Shown: piece by piece, positions 36,900 to 48,500 of the stretch
Layout: the number at the start of each line of letters is the position of its first letter
How positions within the stretch are numbered: the first letter of the stretch is position 1
NCBI RefSeq assembly: GCF_963583255.1
Contig: NC_084819.1
Span: 17,453,616-17,517,615 of the forward strand
Direction: 5' to 3'
From: Pyrus communis
Taxonomy: Eukaryota; Streptophyta; Magnoliopsida; Rosales; Rosaceae
Length of the DNA: 64,000 nt
The notes under the pieces: model-generated
Told to the model about the DNA's origin: nothing
Databases searched by the model: none
Seen by the model: only the letters and a program-made list of their open reading frames with translations
Position numbers and translations under genes: made by a program

Positions 36900-37010
36900 T
36901 TCAAAACCATACAACAAAATCTCTGGTTCTGCTCTTCCTCTGTTGTTCCTCCTTATCTACGAGGCTACGAGCCGTGGGTTCCGGATGAAGTGGGTTCTGG
37001 GTTAGTGGGT

Positions 37011-37089
37011 TGGGCTTGGGTTTTACTGAGGGCCCAAAACTCAGTCCTTCAATTGGGGCCTCTTTCAACTTTTGCTCCAACTAGGCCCA
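37011..37089 (-). promoter_or_regulatory. Cluster of site II (TGGGCY) motifs
   Basis: TGGGCT at 37011-37016 on the plus strand, and TGGGCC on the minus strand at 37031-37036 and 37084-37089. They lie 110-190 bp upstream of the L17 start. Site II elements bind TCP factors and mark promoters of plant ribosomal protein and organelle-biogenesis genes. Confidence 0.5.
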
Positions 37090-37149
37090 ATTGGTAACAA
37101 CACGAAATCTATCCGTATATTTCATAAAAATACATAATTGGAGAGAAAG

Positions 37150-37315
37150 AAGCCGGATCTCTCTCAAGCCATCAGATTAAGTGATTCTGGCATTCTAAAT
37201 TTCATCTAACGGTTAAAAATTATCACAGTTTTTAAAAGATCAAAACAAATACGACATTGGATGAAATTTAGAAAGTTCGAATCACTTGATCCGGTGATCT
37301 TGATGGAATAGACGA
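37150..37315. repeat. MITE-like inverted repeat in divergent promoter
   Basis: The segment from about 37173 (TTCTAAATTTCATCTAAC near its inner part) is mirrored by TTGGATGAAATTTAGAAAG and AATCACTTGATCC ending near 37300. Arms are about 40 bp, imperfect, with a loop of about 70 bp. Possibly a small MITE between the L17 and kinase promoters. No target duplication was resolved. Confidence 0.45.
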
Positions 37316-37670
37316 TCTATTTCCAGATCTCTTTCCAGGATCTCTTTCCGAGAAAGAAAGAAATAAAAACCAACAGTGGTCCCCACAAACTGTAAACAAC
37401 AGCGAGGAGAGAGAGGGAGGGAGGGAGAGAGAGGGAGAGGAGATCCACAGCCACAGGTCCATCACCATCAGAGCTCCTCCCATCACAGTGTTTTAAGGAG
37501 AAACCCAGATTTTAAGGTTTGAACCTTCAACTACCACTGCGACTTGGAGAACAAACCCAGATTTTCTTTCGCCTTTTTGACCCTGTAATTTTCTAATTAA
37601 AGCCTCATCATTTGCTTTTTGTCAGTTAAAAAGTAGTGATTACTTACTAATTAAGTGTTTAAGCACAGTA

Positions 37671-37692
37671 GAGAGAGAGAGAGAGAGAGAGA
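37671..37692 (+). repeat. (GA)11 microsatellite in kinase 5' leader
   Basis: An uninterrupted GA run about 190 bp before the PBL8-like start codon. Another GA/GGGA-rich patch lies at 37403-37440. GA tracts are common in plant promoters and 5' UTRs. Confidence 0.85.
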
Positions 37693-37882
37693 AAGCTAGG
37701 TGAAAAAGGTGAGAGGAGGAGAAAAGCGAAAGCCACCGAAGAATGAGACTCTGCACCACCAGCAGAGTCGGAGCAGCACAACAAAAGCAACAACTTCATC
37801 ATACTCAGCAGCTTCTGCTTTTACTTACTGCTTCTGCTGGGAGTGCTTTTTCTGCAACTTGTAACGGTCGAATTAAGTCAAG

Positions 37883-40507
37883 ATGGGGAACTGCGGGACG
37901 AGGGAGGAATCAGCTGTGGTGACCAATGCTCAAGGTTGGTGCTTTGCGAGCTCCTGATGCTTCAAAAGTTCAGATCTTTCTGCTTAAATTTTGGGATTTC
38001 ATAATTTTTCAGCTTTTGGCTTATGGCTTTTTTTTTATTTTTTATTATTGAGCAGTTCAGCAGCTGAGCACGCTGGCGTCTTCCGTGAAGAACGGCGGCG
38101 GTGAGAGGAAGCAGAATCACAGCCGTTCGATTTCAGATCTGAGCGATCCTTCGACGCCACGGAACTTCGAGGACGCGCGGAAGAATGCGGTGCTGTACAC
38201 GCACGTCATCGCCTTCACGCTCTTCGAGCTCGAGACCATCACCAAGAGCTTCCGCTCCGACTACATTTTGGGGGAAGGCGGCTTCGGGACGGTGTACAAG
38301 GGCTACATTGACGAGAACGTTCGGGTCGGGTTGAAATCTCTGCCAGTCGCCGTCAAGGTCCTCAACAAGGAGGGCCATCAGGGCCACCGCGAGTGGCTGA
38401 CGGAGGTCAACTTCCTCGGTCAGCTCCGCCACCCCAATCTCGTGAAATTGATTGGGTACTGCTGCGAGGACGACCACAGATTGCTGGTTTATGAGTTCAT
38501 GTTCCGAGGGAGCTTGGAAAATCATCTTTTCCGGAGTAATTAAGCTCTTAATCTTTCGATTTTTCAGGTTTTTGATTGGTGTATTTTGGTGATTTGGTGT
38601 TGCTAATTAGGGTTTTTGTGAACATTTTTAGAGGCAACTGTTCCGTTATCGTGGGGGACGAGGATGATGATTGCTCTGGGAGCTGCCAAGGGGCTTGCTT
38701 TTCTTCACAATGCCGAAAGGCCTGTGATTTATCGAGATTTCAAGACTTCGAATATCTTGTTGGACTCTGTAAGTTGTGTTTCTGTGCACAAATTAATTGT
38801 TGAATGATTGCATGCAAGCTCGAATTAGTCTCACTGGTTGCATGTGTATGCAGGATTATGCTGCCAAGCTTTCGGATTTCGGGCTTGCTAAAGCTGGACC
38901 TCAAGGGGATGAAACCCATGTATCGACTCGTGTAATGGGTACCTATGGATATGCAGCCCCGGAGTATGTAATGACTGGTATGGCGTGTTCTTACATGTTC
39001 AAAATGCTTGATTTAGCTGATGTAGTTGTTGGAACATGATGAATTGAATTAGTTGAGTGGGAAAGAGTCTAGATTTTTCTCCGGTAAAGATGAACAACAT
39101 TTAGTTATAGTAACTTGAAAATCTGATTGATTCCAACATAAAAACTGCGAACTAGGTGTTTTGGGAGGGTTGGGATGATCGGTATTACCAGCATTAGTAC
39201 CATTTGAGTTATACTCTTGCTATGTAAGTGGTTGTCTTTCGACTTTCGTGCTTTCACTAGAATCAGATTTTATTTTCATTGGTAGAGGGGTGAGGATGCA
39301 CCTGGTTAGGTATTGCCAAATCAGGCTTTTTGGAGGGGGGGTATAGGGACTGAGTAGCTCTTTGAACATGAGTGATTGTGCTTGATTGACGTAGAGTTTC
39401 AACGTTGCTTCAGAGTATAAACCCTGATTTTACGTAGTACTGGATGCTTGGCTTCACTGCACTTTCTATTGAGATCTTTTCATAAAAGTCTGGCTTCTAT
39501 AGCAACTGCTTACGTTCTCGGCAGTTCTAATGCATTTTCTGGCCAGATCTTTTCATAAATGCTTAGAGATGGACTTGAATTAAGGGATTCTTGGCAGCTT
39601 CAATGTGCTTTCGATTCAAAATTTTCGTAACTGTTACTGATTGTATTAGAGTATGAGGTGTTGAGATATTGTCACTTTTCATTTAGATAGGTATCCCAAA
39701 CCTTTAGGTACACACATGAATCAGTAATCAATTCTTAGCGGGTAGATCTAAGATTGGAGCTCTCGCAGCAAGTAATCAATTCATATGCACTTTGTTATTG
39801 AAGTGATGAGGGACTTGTAGGTTTGACTCAAGAGTGTTGCTATGTCCACGTACCCGGTTTTTTCTTCTCTGTAACTTGCTGAATAAGTCTCGTGGTCCCT
39901 TTTCCACTTCAAAATTGTGTATATGACCAGATGAAGAAATGCCGACATTAGCTGTCAATGTGTTTAATTTTCTTGTTCACGTAATGTAAGAGTATTAATT
40001 GCATGTTTTGTTCTGAATCAATTCCATGTGAAATGATCAGGCCACCTGACTGCTAGGAGTGATGTATACAGCTTTGGAGTTGTTCTCCTTGAGCTTTTGA
40101 CAGGAAGGAGATCTGTTGACAAGACGAGACCAAGCAGGGAACAGAACTTGGTAGATTGGGCGCGGCCAAAACTGAACGACAAAAGAAAGTTGTTACAAAT
40201 AATCGACCCTAGGTTGGAGAATCAGTACTCAGTCAGGGCAGCACAGAAAGCCTGCAGCTTGGCATACTACTGTCTCAGCCAAAACCCCAAAGCAAGGCCC
40301 TTAATGAGTGATGTAGTTGAAACTTTGGAACCTCTACAAAGTTGCAACGAACCAAGTGACTCAACGGGAGGACCATTTGCCATGACCAGAATCCCTGAGC
40401 ACAGAATGCGTCACAGGTTTTCTAACAATGTAGGTCCTGGTGTTGTTTGTCGATCTCCCAACCCAAATTTATCGCCAGGAGGTCCTGCAGCTTGCAGAGT
40501 TAGATGA
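37883..40507 (+). CDS. PBL8: PBL8-like receptor-like cytoplasmic kinase (RLCK VII)
   Basis: A serine/threonine kinase of the PBS1-like group, probably attached to the plasma membrane. Five exons (37883-37934, 38056-38535, 38632-38768, 38854-38977, 40041-40507) sum to 1260 nt, 419 aa. N-terminal MGNCGTREE gives Gly2 myristoylation and Cys4 palmitoylation sites, followed by [15 protein letters not shown] typical of PBL8. Kinase landmarks: P-loop [21 protein letters not shown] with the ATP-binding Lys, [12 protein letters not shown] (catalytic Asp and Asn), DFGLAK, activation loop [15 protein letters not shown], and the final VDWARPKL and [11 protein letters not shown] helices. The catalytic set is complete. 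The first intron follows codon 17, and the fourth intron is about 1.06 kb. Naming is by recalled similarity to Arabidopsis At5g01020; other RLCK VII members are less similar in the N terminus. Confidence 0.95.
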
Positions 40508-40974
40508 GAGTGTCGTCTATATTGTATACTTGTTTGTACTTTGTATGCATCATCCCCCAACCTTTTTAGCTATGACAGAATTTGCTTGTTATATAGTATC
40601 GCCGTCTTCCTCTACCTTCAGTAATCGTTTCTGTTCGACGCCTGCATTTTAAGTAGAGCGAGGCCATTGAATTTTTTGTTTTGTTTTGTTTTTGAGAAAC
40701 GATAGTGTTAGTAAGTTAAATTGTTAGTTGTTGAGTGAGGCCATAGTCACTTTGACTCAGCAGAATTGCCTAAATGCGTCTACAGTCAGAGGCATGTCTT
40801 GCATTTGAACTGAATCTAAGGATTGAAGGGAACCTTAATCCTTACAAGGAGGTGGTATAAATGTGTCATTACGTTCAAAGGGCCATAGGTGGATATTTCT
40901 TGGTGCATAAGCCAAATAATGAACAATATTAGGAAATTTAGCCTAAATCAAGTGTTATTTTTAGCCTTTAATAT
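40508..40974. other. 3' UTR of kinase and intergenic DNA
   Basis: Contains the probable 3' UTR of the PBL8-like gene (to about 40700) and a TTTTG repeat tract (40675-40697). No other gene is seen. Confidence 0.5.
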
Positions 40975-41121
40975 GAGGAATTTTTCTGATTGTCAACCAA
41001 GGGGAGAATCGAATCTCGTGGATGACGAATTCAATATCAAATTAGGTTGTACATTGTGTAGCTTAACCAAACTCCCCCTCTCCCTAGCGTAAAATATATC
41101 GTTGTACTAAAAAAAAAAAAT
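40975..41121 (+). mobile_element. SINE-like A-tailed element
   Basis: Holds a box-B-like GAGAATCGAATCTCG, a body with TAGCTTAACCAAACTCCC, and a 3' end TATATCGTTGTACT plus an A run (about 41108-41119). The body and tail match, on the opposite strand, the SINE copies at 8.3 and 10.5 kb. The 5' end is unclear. Confidence 0.55.
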
Positions 41122-41813
41122 GGGGAGGGAATATTTTATGAGTGTTAGGAACACAAGTTACGTAGTGTTAGAGACGATGGCAAAAATTAGTTGAGTGGAT
41201 GCATCTTCAAACAATAAAGTAACTTTGAAAATTAACAAATATGGTTAAAAAATTTGAACTGCTCCGTAGTCTAGACTACCGAAGACAACCCATCACTATC
41301 ATCAAATATGACTACCTTGAATGTAACCATGTTATCTTTTATATTGATCTCCCATCTGCTTTCCAACCATTTTATAATTTCTTTCGGATCTTTGTATGTG
41401 GGGTGGTCATTAATCTTGGGCGGGTATTGTCAATATTAACAAAATTATGTTATTTCATTTAAATGGGTTGTATTACTTAGCCATGTAGTATTACTTGTAG
41501 ATTTTTTTTTTTCTGCTAATAAGAAATGAGTGGTGGCGCACTATAATAGCTCTGTTCATGCATAGTATATTATTTCACGTATTATAATAAAAATGGATGA
41601 CAGAGTTGATATATCGTACTTATAGCGTATGTAGATTAACAAAAAACAAACAAATTCGTATGTTATAAGTGAGTAGAATAGTAACGTCACGTGATTATAT
41701 TTTAACCACACCTAAAAATCTATCAATGAGGAGGAAATTCAAATTTGTGTGCAAGAGAAGTTCGAGAACAACTTTACTTTAGCAAAGTGACCTAATCCAC
41801 ATATGCATATTAA
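41122..41813. other. Gene-free region
   Basis: AT-rich DNA. The frame at 41241-41462 matches no family. Nothing else is supported. Confidence 0.45.
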
Positions 41814-41953
41814 TACTAGACATCTAGTTTCCTTATTTGGAAAAGGATCCGGCGTATTACTACTAGACATCTAGTTTCCTTATTTGGAAAAGGATCCGGC
41901 GTATTACTACTAGACATCTAGTTTCCTTATTTGGAAAAGGATCCGGCTTATTT
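41814..41953. repeat. 47-bp unit repeated three times
   Basis: The unit TACTAGACATCTAGTTTCCT followed by TATTTGGAAAAGGATCCGGC starts at 41814, 41861 and 41908 with essentially no differences between copies. The unit's internal GGAAAAGGATCC equals the left end of the adjacent MITE, so the duplication involves DNA next to and including the transposon end. The near-identity suggests a recent event. Confidence 0.88.
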
Positions 41954-42175
41954 GGAAAAGGATCCTCTCCGGATCCTTTTCCTGTGGATCATAGAGATCC
42001 CGTGATCGTGATTGTTCATCGTACATCGTACGGTCAGTTTTCGTTAGGTACTATTTATAGTTAATTTTAAATTTTAAATTTTGAAATGATTTATGACCGC
42101 ACGATATATGATGAACGGTCACGATTACGGGATTCTTAGGATCCCTAGCCAAAAGATCTGGCGAGGATCCTTTTC
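41954..42175. mobile_element. MITE with GGAAAAGGATCCTC termini
   Basis: The left arm GGAAAAGGATCCTCTCC, then GATCCCGTGATCGTGA and GTTCATCGTACATCG, is mirrored on the right by the complements GGCGAGGATCCTTTTCC, TCACGATTACGGGAT and CGATATATGATGAAC. Length is about 222 bp. The same family occurs at 51503-51855. The target duplication is obscured by the neighbouring tandem repeats. Confidence 0.72.
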
Positions 42176-42383
42176 CTCCTTATTCTACCTTTCCATTTTT
42201 AAGTTTACTTGTTTCATATGTGTTCCTTGAACGTTAAATAACAATAACCCTAAAATTTCTTCTCTGGAAAACTTCTCTTTGTTGCCAACCCATAAAAATT
42301 GAGTCAGATCTTCACCACGATTAAATATTATACATCCCAAGTAACCCCAGATTCCATTACTGTTTTTTCATAAAACTTCCACT

Positions 42384-42390
42384 ATATATA
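42384..42390 (+). promoter_or_regulatory. TATA box of cysteine-rich protein gene
   Basis: TATATAT about 200 bp before the start codon, predicting a leader of about 170 nt. That leader contains a (TC)n tract of about 19 repeats at 42527-42565. Confidence 0.5.
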
Positions 42391-42518
42391 CAGAGGAAAT
42401 GTCTAAGAACCAAAGAAAATTTAAAAAATAAAATATCCATTTCTCCTTGTCCCGCTCCCCTCTTAACAAATCTCTTCCTCCTCTCCTTCCCACCACACAA
42501 AGTTTCGTTATCCAATCA

Positions 42519-42568
<50 letters not shown>

Positions 42569-42587
42569 GTTTGCTTGGCTGCGAGAC

Positions 42588-43072
42588 ATGGACGACTCCA
42601 CAAACAGTACCACCATAAAGTTGGTGGTTTTCTTAATCTTCATCATGGGGCTACTATTAACCATTAACCCTGCATTAGCAACTGGTAAGTTAATTATATA
42701 TTTAATTTCTGCAACAAGTATATATTTAAGTTTAATTTATATATAATCGCATATAGTTACTCTTTTTATCATGCAGGTGAGACGTGTGAGCCAAACCTAA
42801 AGCAATCAACAACGACGGGGACATTTCATCCCGCCGGTCCGATGGAGTATAAGCTTTTCATTGATGGCGTGACTAAACCTAATCACGATACACAACGGCG
42901 GCGACTGGCGCCATATCAGCTGTGTTTGCCGTGCAAGTGCTGCTCAGCCACCACCTGTATCTCCATGCCTTGCTGCTTCGGCATCGACTGCCAGCTCCCC
43001 AACAAACCTTTTGGAGTTTGCGCTTTTGTCCCCAAGACTTGCAACTGCACCAATTGCACAACTCCTGCTTGA
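42588..43072 (+). CDS. Small secreted cysteine-rich protein (DUF7866-like)
   Basis: Two exons (42588-42684 and 42777-43072) join in a split glycine codon to 130 aa. The N terminus MDDSTNSTTIK precedes a hydrophobic signal segment (residues about 12-31, LVVFLIFIMGLLLTINPALA), so the product is probably secreted. The mature part has 13 cysteines, spaced CLPCKCC, C, PCCFGIDC, GVC, KTCNCTNC, and ends CTTPA. This pattern matches an uncharacterised plant family I know as DUF7866; no function is established. The C-terminal core with PNKPFGVCAFVPKTC is probably the conserved part. The 5' leader has a long TC microsatellite, a likely source of expression polymorphism. Confidence 0.85.
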
Positions 43073-45357
43073 TGCCATTTTCACCCCCTCTCTATATATA
43101 TATATATTTATATATTCTAGCTACATATAGGCCTCATCTTTCTCTTTGAATTTAAGTATATCTTCTGGTATATACTTGTGTATTAGATCTTAGCCGGCCG
43201 GCCATATTTGAGTCACATCAGTTCACATATCACAAGCCAATCAAGTATTATCATATGATAAAGTTAAGATACATGATCATACGTGATTGACTTATAATGC
43301 CACAATACCGTTTATTATAGGTGAATTTCCCGGCTAGAGTGAGTGAGGGAAGCAATAGTTTAACAAATTTGAAATTTGGGAAATGCACTCTATTTTTTTC
43401 CTAATATGTTTTAGGTCTATCAGATCCTTTCGCCGGCCGATCAAATGTTTGAGTTCCAGCAGTAGGCCTTGACTGGAGGAAAGGAAGCAGCATTACACAG
43501 ATTTGAAATTAGGGTTTTGAGCCGATGGCTAAAATACAAATGATGACAACCTTGCATTGTCAGAGAATTCAGAGGGTACAGATATTGTTATTCGATGTTT
43601 AGAGAAGTTCTTGTATAAAAATATATCATGTTGTCACGCACCCACGTGGGCAACTTGTTATATATAATGCTTGAATATTTGTACATGCATCGGTCCACAC
43701 GCATCACATACATATATTCTTGTTCTGGTATATTATTTTAGTACATGGTTGAATGAAGATGAATGGCCTACATTGTTTGTTGAGTGTTTTCGTAGGAATC
43801 AAATCTACTTGTAATCGTTTTAATTTTGTTTGAAACCCACTTTTGTTAGAGGTACATTTATTTATTTTATATGGAAAGGAGGAGCACTAGTTAAAAGTGT
43901 TTTTGGAGACTCGGGCATTGTGTAATAAAGGTACAAGGCTTACCAAAACAACGTATATATGCACCATTTCTAATTGAAAACAAATTCTAGTCATTTATGC
44001 AGCTGCGAATGGATTCTAGGTGAGACCCATTTCAAATAGTGCAAAACCAGAATCCTACAACTCCCTTTACCAGAATCCTACAATTCCCTTTAGACAAAAC
44101 GTGGGTTAACTAACGAAAGAAAGGTGGAACCAGATGCTTTCTTAAAAGAAAAGTGATTTGCACTATCTGAAGAATATTACATCTCAGGCTTCTCCACAAC
44201 AGTAGGAGCTCTTTTAAGATTTTGAAAGTGCTTTTAGGGGGTGTTTGGAATTGTTTTTAGAAGAGCTAAAAGTGTTTCTTGACAATCAAAAAATACATTA
44301 TGACGACATTTGGCATATAAACTTAAAAGTACTTATGGATCATCGAAACACTTCTTTGGATAAGCATCTAGCACTTTTATGTAGATTAGCTGGTGGAACA
44401 ATAAAAGTGAAAATCCAACAACAGGAAGAATGCCGTGTATATTTGGGCTGGGGTGCCTCAGTTGGGCCTTTGACTTGCTGTTTTAAAGAGAACAGTATCA
44501 CGAGTTCAAGTCACTTGCTTTATAGTGACATGAAAATTTTCAGCCGAATTCTAATATTTACTATGTTTTATGATCATTCAAAAGATTTTAGGATGTTTAG
44601 GGCTAAGTGGCATTATATAAACCACCTTTAATTAGGGTGCTAGAGTTGTCATCGTTAAACTTTTCTTATGGTCTCAGGTGGATTCCAATAGACGATGGTT
44701 TTTGACATACGAGACGAGGGCGTCCATGGGCTTTTTTGTACTAGTGCTAGTTTACTTGTTCTTTGAGGTTAACGTTTGACACATTATTTTTGTCACATGC
44801 GTCACACTTTTACCAAAAATGCTTATGACCACCATAAGTACTTTGTATGCGTCACACAGACGAGATTGGAGTACATTTTTTTATTTATTGGAATAAGGTG
44901 TTTTATCGAATCAACATAGAATAGTACAACAAATAGGGAAAAAAACCATCCAAAACCAAACATAAAAATTATGTACAATAGCTAGTCCAATAACATAAAA
45001 CGAACCGTTTCAAGTTCATCATAATATGTAGCCATGCATGCATCAATTTTGCTGAACACGGACGCCAAGTAAGAGAGATTTCTTTTCAATGTGCCCGAAA
45101 TAAAATGCGGTACATCACGTATCACTATATAAGTGGTAAGGTACTTGTGTTAAAAAAATTAACAATCTTTCACTTATTTAATGACATGTCTCGTATTATG
45201 GACACAATAAAAATTTCTCGCCAAGCAACTAGTTTTGTGACATAGAATGTACGCTTCATAAGTAAAACTTGATTGTATGCAGAAACCCTAACTTCCCCAA
45301 TGTGAAGGTGTTTAGGGCATGCATTTAAAGACCACTGGTATAAAGTAAAGGGTACGT
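43073..45357. other. Gene-free region
   Basis: No gene is supported. A frame at 44245-44631 lies in GTGTTTGGAATTG-type repeat sequence resembling MITE ends and has no family match. The GCCGGCCGGCC patch near 43192 is an isolated GC-rich spot. Confidence 0.5.
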
Positions 45358-45500
45358 GGTGCTATCTACATATCCATTTTTACTTCTCACACACCTCTTA
45401 ATTTTTGGTTGTCAGATCGAATGAATTGAAAAAGATTAATGACCAGAAACTAATAAGGGTGTGTGGAAGGTAAAAATGAGAGTATAAATAACACTATCCC
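45358..45500. mobile_element. Small MITE, about 140 bp
   Basis: Left GTGCTATCTACATATCCATTT with CTCACACACC is mirrored on the right by GGGTGTGTGG and AAAAATGAGAGTATAAATAAC. Arms are about 42 bp, roughly 80% matched. A related internal stretch (GATCGAATAAATTGAAAAAG) occurs at about 54166-54185. Confidence 0.55.
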
Positions 45501-48500
45501 AAGTGAAAAATATATAGCTAAGCCTAAGCATATATATTCTTTATATACTCTAAATTGATGAAATCGTCTTGCAGGTGATTTTCACTTTTCCTCCTATTTA
45601 AAAAGGGTTGAGTACAGATAATTACTCAATCTTTTGGAGTGATTCCAAATTAGTCAATCTTTTGAAACATTTTAAATAACTATTTAATGTACGGTTTATG
45701 AATTAGACGATTGATAGGTCACTGGCGTTAAGTGATGATGTTAATTACCAACATCAAGTGATGATGTTTTTAGCATTAGATGATGAGGTGGACAAATATA
45801 AAAGTCATTCTCCACTAATTAATCATCTTCTTTGGAGATCTAATTTCCAAGTTGACTCCTTGTAGCCAAGTTAAGCCATAAATTTGCTTGGCTAATTAAA
45901 TTGCGACGATTTGGAAATTCAAAGCTTCATAGATGACTTGAGAGTAAAAATCACCTAAATCATCGCTTAATGTTAGAGGACCTAACAAATGTCCACTTTT
46001 CAAAACATTTAGATAATTTTTTGGAATGTTTTAAAAGGTTCCAATTTGAAATCACCCCAAGAGTTTTTACTCTAGAAAATTTAGAATCACTCCTCCAGGT
46101 TTTGAAGTTATCCAAACTTAACTCAAAAGTTAATAACGATGATTAACTAAGTATGTGAGATAAAGATTTTCTCCCAAAAAACATAAATAAGTGAAAGGTT
46201 TTTCTTTTTGTTTTCTTGATTGGAAAGTGAACGTGTGAATTTGAAACACATGCAGTTATGCACCCTCTTCTAAAGTTAGAGTCCTCTTATAATGTTAAAG
46301 TAGGTGGTATTGCCCCATTAGTTTATACTCTGACCATAGGAAAAAACAACATTGTACCTTTTATTTCCTTAAAAAACAAACCGCAACACTAATCTTGGTG
46401 CTAATGGACGTTATTGATGCTTACATATCTTAAGATAATTAATGAATTATAATGGGATGACGAAGACCATATTGATAATATACAGTAATTGGGGAGTGCG
46501 CCCTTGCAAATTTAAATTAGTTAACTATTTTGTTTGGTGATGTCCTTAATTAATTAGGCTACCTAGCTCATGTCGTACCTTGTATATTTGATCAGAAAGA
46601 TCGATCAAGAGAAAGATTTATGAATTTTAATACTAATCGTTTAGTCTTTTGAAATACACCAGTGGGTGCAAAAAATGATAAAATACTCAATTTGAAGTGA
46701 AGAATACGAAATATATTGACAAACGTAATAGATTCCTTTGTCCATCCGATCCCTATCACACTATAGTCAGGTTCCTTTCAAAGTAATTATACTATATATA
46801 TAGAGATCGGACAACGAAAGGAGGCTGCTGCCACCAGTTTAATTGTCACCACTCATTTCATCATTAAGTTTAGTATATATTCTCACTAGGGATAATGCCA
46901 ATTATATATTAGGGTTATGTATATGTGGCTGTATGTGTTACGAAGTTATTTTTGAAGTGTGTGCATGAGGTTTAACAACATTATCCATCGTAAGACATTC
47001 CTCTCCCTTCATTTCCCGTAAAAAGGATTTGTTTAATTAATTACTGGAATAATCTAAATGTCAGCATGGTTATGGAGAAGCAAGTCAAATAAAAAGTTGC
47101 ACGCTTCTCACTTTAGCTAATGTAATGTCTAGTATATATACTCTTCTCACACTCCCATCAACATCACTACCGAAGTGGGAATAATTATCTAAAGTCGATT
47201 AATGAAAACGATAAGCAAAACAACACAAGTTCATACGGGATTGTAAGTTTTAGCCTAAAAGTAGATGATATCATAAACACGAAAGTTTCGGTTCTAGCAT
47301 AATGTGTACCCATGAAAGTCCTTCTCGGTTCACAAATTAACACGAGGTGGTGCATGTCTCGATCAGTAGTTGTGCAACCTGCTGAAAGCTGCAGCTATCC
47401 TTATAACTTAATCAGATAATGGTTTAATTTACTTAATGGGGCACTTTAAAAAAAAATTTCTCACCCCAGTCACCTCCTTCAAATAGATAGAAGCCTGCTC
47501 TTGTACTATATTTTATGTCAGACCACGAACAGTTATATTTAGTTTAATAATAATTTGTATATATTATCCACTAATGAATTGTGAAACGTCGTTAATCGTT
47601 ATCCTTAAGCCACTATTGCATCCTTAGTCTTAATCCACGTTTATTTATTTTGTTGCTTTAATCTGTTGCCGTATATGAAGAAGACGATGATCCAACTCAA
47701 CCTAATGTCATGTAGCTTTTGAGTTTTCCTGGATGTTAATGTTAATTTCTAATTAGGCCACTCAAGTCAATATTTTATATAAACATTCATATATTTCGGG
47801 TTTACACGTGCCATATGTTATTTTAATCTTAATTAGAGGAGGAATTGATCCAACCCTTTTCAATTTCTGTGTCTGCGAAGTCAGATCCACTAGCTATTTC
47901 ATTACCAGGAGCGTGAATTCGGTGATTTCTGGTCATTACGGGACAGAATTTAGTTCGGATAATATGCCATGCATGCACGTAAAAGATGACGGAAAGTGTC
48001 ATTTGATTTGAAGTATAATTATTCGAATTATATCTATTTTCTCGTAAGAGATGGAAAGTTAGTTAAGATTTCACCATTAAACCAATTGACAATATAGAAA
48101 GTAGCTCAACGTTTTATAAGTCCTTGCATGAATTGATTCCTCACCGACGTGGGACTTTGTACTCACATTCTCACACGCTCTTTTACGTGCAACGAGTTTT
48201 AAAGTCTAACACATAGACAATACAAATTGCGTGACGTAGAATGCTTGTGGCTATTGGGCTGGCCAACCTACTTTTATACCATGAAAAAAAATTGAAGTTC
48301 AACTACAAAACCAATTGACAATATGAAAAGTAGAGCACAAGCAAAATCTCTTCTTTTTTCCGATTTGATATTCACTCTCAACAAGATGTGTTCAGTGCTG
48401 TGATTGATATACAATTTGTAGCAAACTTATTCAAGATACCAAACTTTAAAATCTGTGTGAGAGTTATATCCATGAGTATTTTATGTGGTGCCTCGTACAT

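Noticed and set aside
36552..37097. 181-codon plus-strand gene opposite L17 exon 1
   Set aside because: It is the antisense of the GC-rich L17 transit-peptide exon, rich in Arg/Gly/Glu as expected of a shadow frame.
44245..44631. 128-codon gene
   Set aside because: It lies in GTGTTTGG-type repeat sequence, matches no family and has no upstream signals.
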